Under the pieces are notes generated by a model that was not told where the DNA came from, ran no database searches, and worked only from the letters and a program-made list of their open reading frames with translations. From NCBI GenBank assembly GCA_903825895.1, contig CAIKCI010000029.1, forward strand, positions 1 through 64,000: DNA of 64,000 nt. Direction: 5' to 3'. The position numbers were made by a program, and so were the translations under genes. This document shows, piece by piece, positions 43,714 through 51,270 of the stretch (positions are counted from its first letter, which is position 1; every line of letters begins with the position of its first letter). The stretch comes from an uncultured Actinomycetes bacterium (GTDB lineage Bacteria > Actinomycetota > Acidimicrobiia > Acidimicrobiales > RAAP-2).

Positions 43714-43884
43714 ATGACATTGAGCTTTTTGGCTGCCCTGATCAATTTGGATAAACCCGGAGTCTTTCTTCACTGGGGGGTTATTCAGATATCCCTCGCC
43801 AACGTCATCGTGATCGGGCTGATGGTTGCCGTCTTTCTCTTGGCAATTTTTATCCCCTTCGATCGAAAGTCGAGGCGCCGATGA
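43714..43884 (+). CDS. Small single-span membrane protein of cytochrome b operon
   Basis: This 56-residue frame starts at ATG 43714 with a strong GGGAGGTGGGAG upstream and ends in TGA overlapping the cytochrome b ATG (ATGA). It contains a short amphipathic N-terminus, one hydrophobic helix (about 28-48, VIQISLANVIVIGLMVAVFLLAIF read in part) and a basic tail RKSRRR that should face the cytoplasm. No homology is recognised. Small single-helix subunits are common in b6f and bc complexes, and coupling to cytochrome b suggests a similar structural role. Confidence 0.75.
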   Translation: MTLSFLAALINLDKPGVFLHWGVIQISLANVIVIGLMVAVFLLAIFIPFDRKSRRR

Positions 43885-44573
43885 GCACGACGAAGGATCA
43901 AACGGTACTGGACCAAGAAGAAGCAGAGCTTGCCCGCCAGTGGACCGGGAGAATCCGCCGACTCTTGGTTGACGCGTTACCCCCGGACAAACTCCTTCCC
44001 GATCGTCAACCTTCGTACCTCTCTTCGTGGATCTACATCTTTGGTGCACTCACAATCGGAGGCCTGGCCCTTGTGATCTTGACCGGCACCGTCCTCGCTC
44101 TTGAAGGGCCGCAGTGGTGGCATGTTTCATCAATAGGACTCTTCGTCAACTCGATGCACCTTTGGAGTGTCGAATTCTTTTTCTTCTTTATGGTGATTCA
44201 CCTGTGGGGAAAATTCTTTATGGCAGCGTGGCGAGGAAATCGACAGCTGACGTGGATGACTGGCGTCGTCACATTCTTCTTTTCGATCGGAGCTGGATTT
44301 ACGGGCTACGTCTCGCAGACCAACTTTGATTCACAGTGGATCGCCACGCAGGCAAAAGATGGCATTAATGCAACCGGCGCGGGCGCATTTGTCAACGCCT
44401 TGAACTTTGGCCAGATGCTGATGTGGCACATCGTGCTGCTTCCCGCAGCAGTTGTTGCCCTGACGGGCTTACACATTTTGATGGTGCGTCATAAGGGAAT
44501 CGTGACGCCCATTGAAGTGAATGGCACAGAGGTTCCTCATCAAGGAACTCAGAGCGAATCGGACCCTTCGTGA
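43881..44573 (+). CDS. Cytochrome b6-like subunit (cytochrome b N-terminal)
   Basis: This 230-residue membrane protein has four helices. The four haem-ligating histidines are present as His93/His107 (14 apart) in helix B and His183/His198 (15 apart) in helix D; the 15-residue spacing is typical of b6-type rather than bc1-type proteins. Conserved glycines GAGFTGYVSQ and SMHLWSVEFFFFFMVIHLW are visible. It should move electrons across the membrane through two b haems. No Rieske or cytochrome c gene accompanies it, which is unusual. The stop overlaps the next gene. Confidence 0.9.
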   Translation: MSTTKDQTVLDQEEAELARQWTGRIRRLLVDALPPDKLLPDRQPSYLSSWIYIFGALTIGGLALVILTGTVLALEGPQWWHVSSIGLFVNSMHLWSVEFFFFFMVIHLWGKFFMAAWRGNRQLTWMTGVVTFFFSIGAGFTGYVSQTNFDSQWIATQAKDGINATGAGAFVNALNFGQMLMWHIVLLPAAVVALTGLHILMVRHKGIVTPIEVNGTEVPHQGTQSESDPS

Positions 44574-45535
44574 GCGAAACAACGATCCTTCAGCGACGAT
44601 TCAACCCCGATCGTGATGCCCGACCTTGGCAAGGTGGGAGCCGACCCTATGACCTCATCAAAGAAGTCACCATCTGTTTTCTCGTGGTGACCGTCCTCGT
44701 TGTTGGTCTTGCATTTCTTTTTGGGTCACCCGACGACAAGGCGATCTCAATTCAGACCTGGGCCACCGCTAATCAAATTGATTTCGCACAAACCTCAATC
44801 TCTGAACTCAATGGAACGAGCGGAACGGCGACCTATGGTCCGCCGTATAACAATTTCGTGGGCAGCAGCCAAAGCCTTGGCCCGATTTCTCTGGAGTCAT
44901 GGATCGGTGTGCACATCCCGGTCAATCCTGCTCAAGACTTCGTTCTTGGCCCACTCTCAACTGTGGCGAATGCTCCGAATGTGACCCGAGCTCTCGACGT
45001 CTTTAACGCAGCAACGCCCTCACAGCAACTCGCCTGGGAGACGAATTATGCAACGGCAGTAAGTCATGCGTCGTCAGTCAATGGTCATCTCGTGGTGCCA
45101 AGAGGGGCCTATGGCCCAATTGGCGTGATGATCGGGCAGCTCACGGCAATGGCAAAGTCGGGAGCACTTGACTCGGCAATGGTTGACCAGAGCGGCTTTT
45201 ACGGCACGAACTACACGAAGTCACTGCTGTATATCGCTGACAGCACTTATTTTGCTGCGCAAGGAACGGCTCATCATCTCAGTGGCGATCAGTGGGGAAT
45301 GATGAATGAGACCGGGAACTTCCCCGGCCAGGCATGGCTGTGGCTCTATACCTTTTGGTACCAAGTACCACCGTTCTCCACCAGTGCGAATGCAGATATT
45401 CAGGTATCTGCGCTGATGGGACTCCTTTCCCTCCTTCTCCTTTTGGTTCCCTTTATCCCGGGTCTGCGCTCTATTCCGCGCTGGACTCGTGTCTATCGAT
45501 TTATTTGGAAGGACTATTACCGCTCACAAGGCTGA
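44570..45535 (+). CDS. Cytochrome b partner subunit with large external domain
   Basis: This 321-residue protein has a cytoplasmic start, one helix (about 31-51), an external domain of about 225 residues rich in Ser/Thr/Asn/Gln, a second helix (about 280-298), and a C-terminal tail RSIPRWTRVYRFIWKDYYRS. Position and tail resemble subunit IV/C-terminal cytochrome b proteins, but the quinol-site Pro-Glu-Trp-Tyr motif is not found. No haem c motif (CxxCH) and no Fe-S ligands are visible. It starts with GTG overlapping cytochrome b. The function is unresolved; it may be the external docking part of the complex. Confidence 0.75.
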   Translation: MSETTILQRRFNPDRDARPWQGGSRPYDLIKEVTICFLVVTVLVVGLAFLFGSPDDKAISIQTWATANQIDFAQTSISELNGTSGTATYGPPYNNFVGSSQSLGPISLESWIGVHIPVNPAQDFVLGPLSTVANAPNVTRALDVFNAATPSQQLAWETNYATAVSHASSVNGHLVVPRGAYGPIGVMIGQLTAMAKSGALDSAMVDQSGFYGTNYTKSLLYIADSTYFAAQGTAHHLSGDQWGMMNETGNFPGQAWLWLYTFWYQVPPFSTSANADIQVSALMGLLSLLLLLVPFIPGLRSIPRWTRVYRFIWKDYYRSQG

Positions 45536-45572
45536 GAATTTGAGAAGAAGAATTCTGACGTCGAGCGGGGAG

Positions 45573-47063
45573 ATGTCAACCCTGCCCCCTCTGATGACCC
45601 ACAATGAAGAAGTGAGCATCGACGACCAGGGGCTTCCTGAACCAAGTCCTTATCGACTTTTACGCGAACCACGACGCCCACATCGGATTCGAACATCAAC
45701 TGCCGCTCCATGGCTCGCTGTCACTGCCGTTTGTTTTGGCGCCATGATGAGCCAACTGGATTCCTCTATTGTCACCTTGGCGTATCCAACCCTCCAGCAC
45801 CATTTCAACGTATCGATTGGTGCGGTGAGTTGGGTCGGCCTGGCGTATATTCTGACGTCGGTCTCAACGCTGGTGCTCTTTGGTCGGATCTCCGACATGA
45901 TTGGGCGCAAACTCATCTACACCTACGGTTTCATGCTTTTCCTCGTGGGTTCGGTGGCCTGCGGATTGTCACCCTCGCTCACCGTGTTGGTCGTCAGTCG
46001 CATCATCCAAGCCATCGGCGGAGCCATGCTCCAGGCAAACTCTGTGGCCATTGTGGTGCTCGCCGTTGCCAAAAAGGATCGAACCAAGGCATTGGGGTTT
46101 CAAGCAACGGCGCAGGCCGCCGGCTTAGCGCTTGGCCCGACAATTGGTGGACTCATTCTCGGCGTGGTTTCTTGGCGTTGGCTCTTCTTGGTCAATATCC
46201 CTCTCGGTTTGATTGGCATGCCCCTGGCGTTCTTGTTCATCCCTCGAAGTCGACACTTAGCCGAGAGAGAACGACTTGATGTCTCGGGGGCGATGTATCT
46301 TTTGGTGGCCGTGGCAGCGCTCTTGGCCTCGCTCTCTTTCGCCAGCGATCTTGGTTGGGGTTCGCCAATGATCTTGGTGGGTTTCGCTGTTTTTGTTTTT
46401 GCGGTGCTGTTGTTCTTTCGCCAAGAGCGCACGACATCGAGTCCGTTGATTTCGCCCTTATTGCTCTCGCTCAAAGGATTTCGATGGGGTCTTGGCGGGT
46501 CACTCCTGAGCTATCTCTCGATGTTCTCGTTACTGTTCCTTGTTCCCTTTGAATTGGAGCGAGGACTAGGGAAGAGTACATCTTTCGCGGGTCTGAGCCT
46601 CTTTGCGCTCCCCCTAGCGATTGTGTTCGCGGCACCCTTCGCCAGTCGTTTTTCTCGCAAGGTAGGGACCACACGGGCATTGGTCACCTCGAGTGCAATT
46701 GCCGCGTTTGGTGTCGCCATCATTGCCTGTGGACAGTTGTCCTCCGCCGTCGTCATCGCAGGCCTCGCGGTCGCTGGTGTTGGTTTTGGGCTCTACAACA
46801 CCACCAATAATTCCAGCATCATGGGAAAGGTTGCGGTGAACGAGACAGGCGTGGGTTCCGGCATGCTGAATATGAGCAGGGGAATCGGGACCGCTCTTGG
46901 TGTTGCAGCAGCGGGAGCGCTCTTTGTGGCTCTCGGGGGCGACTCACTCACCTCGACAACGGTGCGCGCGTCATTTTCGACCACCGCCTGGGTTGTCGCC
47001 GCTGTCTGTTGTCTCGCTGGACTCTTTGGAGCGTGGGGCGTTTCGTCGAACGAATCGCCTTAG
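45573..47063 (+). CDS. MFS transporter, DHA2-like
   Basis: This 496-residue protein has 14 likely helices. Helix 1 has MMSQLDSSIVTLAYPTL (the usual Asp followed by SSIV instead of TIVN), and motif A is GRISDMIGRKLIY. The N-terminal 45 residues are hydrophilic and unconserved, so the exact start is uncertain: ATG 45573 is used, and the Met ten codons later is possible. It follows the cytochrome b genes by 37 bases and may be in the same transcript. Its stop overlaps the Fur-family gene by four bases. Confidence 0.87.
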   Translation: MSTLPPLMTHNEEVSIDDQGLPEPSPYRLLREPRRPHRIRTSTAAPWLAVTAVCFGAMMSQLDSSIVTLAYPTLQHHFNVSIGAVSWVGLAYILTSVSTLVLFGRISDMIGRKLIYTYGFMLFLVGSVACGLSPSLTVLVVSRIIQAIGGAMLQANSVAIVVLAVAKKDRTKALGFQATAQAAGLALGPTIGGLILGVVSWRWLFLVNIPLGLIGMPLAFLFIPRSRHLAERERLDVSGAMYLLVAVAALLASLSFASDLGWGSPMILVGFAVFVFAVLLFFRQERTTSSPLISPLLLSLKGFRWGLGGSLLSYLSMFSLLFLVPFELERGLGKSTSFAGLSLFALPLAIVFAAPFASRFSRKVGTTRALVTSSAIAAFGVAIIACGQLSSAVVIAGLAVAGVGFGLYNTTNNSSIMGKVAVNETGVGSGMLNMSRGIGTALGVAAAGALFVALGGDSLTSTTVRASFSTTAWVVAAVCCLAGLFGAWGVSSNESP

Positions 47064-47509
47064 GAGCGCTGGGCCGCCAGGCAGCGGCTGCAGGATCCGA
47101 GGACTGCAAAGTGGTGAGGGTCAACGACAAACCCATAGCGCTTGTTCGCTTCGGCGACCAGCTCGACAAAAAGATCCGGATCCGCTTCAATCATCTCGCC
47201 GCATTCGTGGCAGACCAAGTGACCGTGGGCAGCATGGCGAAAATGGTAAGTAGCAGGCCCTTTGCCGGCATGGCTGTGCTCGACAATGCCGATGCGTTCG
47301 AGTTCTTCAACGATCCGATAGACCGTTGAACTGGCAATTTCAGGGTTCGTGGTTTGAACCCATTCGGTCAGTTCTTCAACCGTCAAGTGGCCTGGATTCT
47401 GGGCAAAAAGTTCAAGGAGCAACCTCTTGGCGGGAGTGACTCGACCTCCCCCCGAGCGAATTGCGTCGATACCCTCATCGATTGTTGCTTTGACCGCATC
47501 ACTTGCCAC
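47060..47509 (-). CDS. Fur family transcriptional regulator
   Basis: This 149-residue regulator has the winged helix at about 20-85 (RVTPAKRLLLELF, HLTVEELTEWV, SSTVYRIVEELERIGIVEH), a metal region FRHAAHGHLVCHECGEMIE, and a C-terminal CSRC. The two CxxC pairs bind structural zinc. The metal sensed (Fe, Zn, or peroxide via PerR-type chemistry) cannot be told. It is divergent from msrA, across 76 bases that probably hold both promoters, and converges on an MFS gene. Confidence 0.93.
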   Translation of the reverse strand: MASDAVKATIDEGIDAIRSGGGRVTPAKRLLLELFAQNPGHLTVEELTEWVQTTNPEIASSTVYRIVEELERIGIVEHSHAGKGPATYHFRHAAHGHLVCHECGEMIEADPDLFVELVAEANKRYGFVVDPHHFAVLGSCSRCLAAQRS

Positions 47510-47585
47510 GTCCTCAGGCTAGGTCGCAAAAGCACGCGGAGCGAATGGCGCAATTAGGCTGGGGGAGAGGCAAAAAGGAGGAAGT

Positions 47586-48236
47586 ATGCGTTTTTTTAAG
47601 AGTCCTGAAATGGTCACCCCCGAAAAAGCCCTCCCTGGCAGAGGAACCGAGATGCCAGTGCCAGCACTCCACGAGACCTTGGGTACGCCATTGAACGGAC
47701 CTACGCCCGAGGGATTCGCTACCGCGTACTTCGGCCTCGGTTGTTTCTGGGGTGCGGAGCGTCTCTTCTTCGAGACCCCTGGCGTCTTTACCTCGGCAGT
47801 GGGCTATCAAGGGGGCTTCACGGAAAACCCGACCTACCAAGAAGTCTGTAGCGGGATGACCGGTCACGCTGAAGTAGTCAAGGTGGTCTTTGACCCCTCG
47901 AAGGTGTCGTTCGCCCAACTTCTCTCGGTGTTCTTCGAGGGTCACGACCCCACACAAGGTTATGGACAAGGAAACGACGTCGGCACGCAATACCGTTCAG
48001 CGATCTACACCACGTCGCCAGAGCAAGAACGGATGGCTCACGAAGCCAAGAACGCCTACGACGAGCAACTCAAGCTCCGAGGACTTGGACCGATTACGAC
48101 CGAAATTGCTCCTGCCGGGCCGTTCTATTACGCAGAGGACTATCACCAGCAGTATCTCGTCAAGGTGCCAAATGGCTACTGCGGCCTCGGCGGCACGGGC
48201 GTGAGTTGTCCCGTGGGCTTATTCAACCAAGCCTGA
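47586..48236 (+). CDS. msrA: Peptide methionine (S)-S-oxide reductase MsrA
   Basis: This 216-residue enzyme repairs oxidised methionine. Catalytic Cys53 is in [28 protein letters not shown] and the C-terminal [13 protein letters not shown] with two resolving cysteines match the three-Cys MsrA type. A 45-residue N-terminal extension ([17 protein letters not shown]) is also typical of the long form. AAAAAGGAGG precedes the ATG at 47586. It is divergent from a Fur-family regulator, which may control it. Confidence 0.96.
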   Translation: MRFFKSPEMVTPEKALPGRGTEMPVPALHETLGTPLNGPTPEGFATAYFGLGCFWGAERLFFETPGVFTSAVGYQGGFTENPTYQEVCSGMTGHAEVVKVVFDPSKVSFAQLLSVFFEGHDPTQGYGQGNDVGTQYRSAIYTTSPEQERMAHEAKNAYDEQLKLRGLGPITTEIAPAGPFYYAEDYHQQYLVKVPNGYCGLGGTGVSCPVGLFNQA

Positions 48237-48244
48237 GCCGTCGG

Positions 48245-48796
48245 TTAAAAACTCGGCGGCCAGCACGAGCCGGCGGCCCATCCCCACGCACTGACAATGT
48301 TGGCGGGGGGAACGGTCTTCGGGCACGTTGACGAAGGGCCAACCTGCCCATCGGCATAGGCGGTCCACGTGCCGCCAGGCGGCATCTTGAAGAGGTAGTA
48401 GGAACCTTGGTCCTGTGACGCGATTTGCGCTTGAGTATCAGCAGCCGTCATTCCAGGAACCAACCGAGCGGCGGCCCAGTAGGTATTCGTCGATTTGTCG
48501 ATGGCGTAGTAGGTCAAACCAGGCGCCAAGCCCGTGTACTGCGATGGCGGAATGTTGTTCACGGCAGCGCCCGCATTCATCAACTCTTGACGAACCGCAT
48601 CGGTCACTGGCAGATTGACCGCCGATGCGGATGATGCTTGGGTCGTCGATGTTGACGCTGTCGTCGTGGTTGATGGTGGAGAAGGAGAGCTTGTCGTCGA
48701 CGTTGTCGACGATGATGTCGGAGAGGAACAGGCGGCGAAAAGTAAAGCACTCGAAACCCCAAGACAAAATGCGACGGTCTTGGGTGCTCTCATCAT
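48245..48796 (-). CDS. Putative lipoprotein, Ser/Thr-rich linker
   Basis: This 183-residue protein has a signal peptide ending in the lipobox LLFAAC, so Cys23 would be lipidated. A Ser/Thr/Pro-rich linker of about 40 residues follows, probably a flexible spacer through the cell wall. The C-terminal domain (about 60-183) has TDAVRQELMNAGAAVNNIPPSQYTGL, YYAIDKSTNTYWAAARLVP and SCWPPSF, with two Cys possibly forming a disulfide. I do not recognise the domain. It faces msrA with 8 bases between stops. Confidence 0.8.
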   Translation of the reverse strand: MMRAPKTVAFCLGVSSALLFAACSSPTSSSTTSTTSSPSPPSTTTTASTSTTQASSASAVNLPVTDAVRQELMNAGAAVNNIPPSQYTGLAPGLTYYAIDKSTNTYWAAARLVPGMTAADTQAQIASQDQGSYYLFKMPPGGTWTAYADGQVGPSSTCPKTVPPANIVSAWGWAAGSCWPPSF

Positions 48797-48887
48797 TACT
48801 CCATTCGCTGAGGTGTCTTCATCCTATTGGGACCTGTCCGAGAAACAATGGATCACTGCCATCTTCGTCGCCACGGCGGCGGCAAGG

Positions 48888-49859
48888 TCAACTATCGAGA
48901 AGCGAAGCTCCATGCGCTAACTCGTGCTCCGCTTGTTCGATGAACTGGCTGACCAGGTCGCCTGCTGAAACAAGAGTGTCAATTGCTCCGACGACTTGAC
49001 CGGCGGGGTAGCCCTCGGTCGCGGGATCGACACCTTTCGAGTTCGAGTCCCCACCGAGGTGAAAGGTGTGATTCGAGTAGGACTTCCCCAATTGAGCAGG
49101 GAAAGGCTGCAACTCCTCGGGGTGCTCTTCGTAAAATGTCGTCGTGTCGTTTCGCAAAACTCTCATAGGCTTCCCGGAGAACGCTCTACTGACAATGGTC
49201 CCGTCTTCTTTTGATTCAAGAATTCTCTCTTTAAAACCAACGACTGATCGAGCTTCGGGGGTGGCGATGAAGCGCGTTCCCACCCAGACGCCATCAGCAC
49301 CGAGCATGAGGGCGGCCGCCAGTCCACGTCCATCAAAAATCCCACCAGCGGCAACGACAGGGACGTGGCTTCCCACTGCATCGACAATTTGGGGAACGAG
49401 TGGCATGGTGGCGATTTGACCGGTATGACCGCCGGCCTCGGTGCCTTGGGCGATGACAAAGTCAACGCCAGCGTCGACGCCACGACGAGCGTGCTCGACC
49501 TTGCCACACATGTTGGCCACGAGCACTCCAGATTCGTGACACATCGCAATGACATTGGCCGGAACGCCGAGACCTGCGACAAAGACACTTGCCCCGCCTT
49601 CAATCAACAATTCAACGGAGCGCTCCATACCTTCAGGAAGTGCCGTCAAGAGATCGACGCCAAACGGCTTCGTCGTCATCTCCCGCACGGCCGAAATCTC
49701 TTCGACCATTTGGTCTTGATTCATTGTCGAGGCACCGAGACAGCCGAAACCGCCTGCTTGCGACACCGCACTCGTTAGCGCCGAATAAGAGACCCCGCCC
49801 ATGCCGGCAAGCATCACGGGGTGTTCGATTTTCAGAAGTTCAGTCAGGCGAGTTTTCAT
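48888..49859 (-). CDS. Nitronate monooxygenase (NMO/2-nitropropane dioxygenase family)
   Basis: This 323-residue FMN TIM-barrel has PVMLAGMGGVSYSALTSAVSQAGGFGCLG, VDFVIAQGTEAGGHTG (catalytic-region His) and VPVVAAGGIFDGRGLAAALMLGADGVWVGTRF, the standard NMO blocks. The family oxidises nitronates; some members are enoyl reductases (FabK type). AAAGGAAACA precedes the ATG at 49859. It lies 25 bases after nhaA on the same strand, so they may share a transcript. Confidence 0.93.
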   Translation of the reverse strand: MKTRLTELLKIEHPVMLAGMGGVSYSALTSAVSQAGGFGCLGASTMNQDQMVEEISAVREMTTKPFGVDLLTALPEGMERSVELLIEGGASVFVAGLGVPANVIAMCHESGVLVANMCGKVEHARRGVDAGVDFVIAQGTEAGGHTGQIATMPLVPQIVDAVGSHVPVVAAGGIFDGRGLAAALMLGADGVWVGTRFIATPEARSVVGFKERILESKEDGTIVSRAFSGKPMRVLRNDTTTFYEEHPEELQPFPAQLGKSYSNHTFHLGGDSNSKGVDPATEGYPAGQVVGAIDTLVSAGDLVSQFIEQAEHELAHGASLLDS

Positions 49860-49884
49860 TGTTTCCTTTTCTTTGGAGTGCTCT

Positions 49885-51141
49885 TCAACTTATCTTGTCA
49901 GCGTCTGACTGCTTCGACGGCGCCGGAGAGGATCGGGCCAGAATCAAAAGACCGAGGATGCCGCAGAGCAGCGAGGCCACCAACAGCCCCACTTTCGTCG
50001 CCGCGAGCAAGGCCGCAGAAGCGCCGAAGACTTGCCCGGCAAAGAGGAGGGGGACGGTGAAGCCAATCCCGCACAACAGCGCAGCACCAATCATCTGGCG
50101 CCATGAGGCACCGCCAGGAAGGTCTCCAATGTTGAGTCGGGTGACGAGCGCTACTCCACCGAGAATACCGATGACTTTGCCAATGCTTCGAGCAGCGATC
50201 AGCGCGGCAAGGAGGCCACCTTGATGCGACCAGGGCCGTGTCGAAAGGTTCACTCCACCGACGAGACAGGAAAACACGGGAAGGATAAGAAAAATGGAGA
50301 GCGGAGCGACGATTCGTTCAAGTCGGGGCCCGGGCAGAGTTCCCTCAGAGCCGCTGGGGACAAGAACGCCAATGACGACCCCAGCCAGGGTTGGCTCTAT
50401 TCCCAGCTGAGCGAGCAACCACCACAGGGCTATGGCGAGTATGACGAAGAGCCAGATGAAGGGGGCAACGCGACGCACAACGAACGCCAGAGCAATAACG
50501 AAGAGTGCTGCAATGGTGAGCGCTGCCGCCCTCCCGGCACTGTGGACAGCGCCACTATGGCTTGTCGCACCCAACACGATGACCGATGCGACGTCATCGG
50601 CCACCGCCAAGGTGAGAAGAAAAACTCGGAGTTCTTTCGAAACTCGGCCACCCAGCAGACTCAAGGCGCCGAGTGTGAATGCCACATCGGTTGCCATGGG
50701 GATGCCCCAGCCAGCGAGGGCGCTGCGATTGCCGTCAAGCACGATCGTCAAGGCGAAGACACCAGCCGCTGCCGCCATTCCCCCAAGCGCCGCCACGACC
50801 GGAGCAATAGCGGAGCGCAATTCGCGCAAGGTGCCTGTAGCCCGCTCTCGTCCGATTTCCAATCCGATAGCTGCGAAGAAGACAATCATGAACAAACTCG
50901 TCACCAGGGTCGACACGTTGTTGATGATGTGGTGGGGAATAGTAGGGATGAACACGCTCGCGGTGGTGAGGTGGCTATAGGAAGCAGAGAACAGCGAAGC
51001 CCAGGCAATACCAAGGAAGAGGGCAATGGTGAGTACGCCTCCTCCGAAGGCTTCTTGGCGGAGCAAGCTAGAAACAAAGTCGCCTGTTGATCGCGGCTCG
51101 GGCTTGTTACTCCTGGGAAACTTACTCGTCATCACTCGCAT
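49885..51141 (-). CDS. nhaA: Na+/H+ antiporter NhaA
   Basis: This 418-residue antiporter has about 12 helices. The ion-binding site is in AVADDVASV (the double Asp), and the discontinuous helix region has GIPMATDVAFTLGALSLLG. VFFAAIGLEIGRE and NNVSTLVTSLFMIVFF fit the family. It removes Na+ in exchange for protons. The start is taken as ATG 51141; a second ATG at 51132 is equally possible. Confidence 0.95.
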   Translation of the reverse strand: MRVMTSKFPRSNKPEPRSTGDFVSSLLRQEAFGGGVLTIALFLGIAWASLFSASYSHLTTASVFIPTIPHHIINNVSTLVTSLFMIVFFAAIGLEIGRERATGTLRELRSAIAPVVAALGGMAAAAGVFALTIVLDGNRSALAGWGIPMATDVAFTLGALSLLGGRVSKELRVFLLTLAVADDVASVIVLGATSHSGAVHSAGRAAALTIAALFVIALAFVVRRVAPFIWLFVILAIALWWLLAQLGIEPTLAGVVIGVLVPSGSEGTLPGPRLERIVAPLSIFLILPVFSCLVGGVNLSTRPWSHQGGLLAALIAARSIGKVIGILGGVALVTRLNIGDLPGGASWRQMIGAALLCGIGFTVPLLFAGQVFGASAALLAATKVGLLVASLLCGILGLLILARSSPAPSKQSDADKIS

Positions 51142-51270
51142 CTTTCGTCAGACCGTGGGCGGACTATTCGCCGAAGGCGTCTTGAGAATCCCATCGTAGG
51201 GCACGACCCTTTAGAGTGGGGAGGGTATGGCCTTTGCTCCAAGTGAACATCCGAATGATCGAGATGAACG

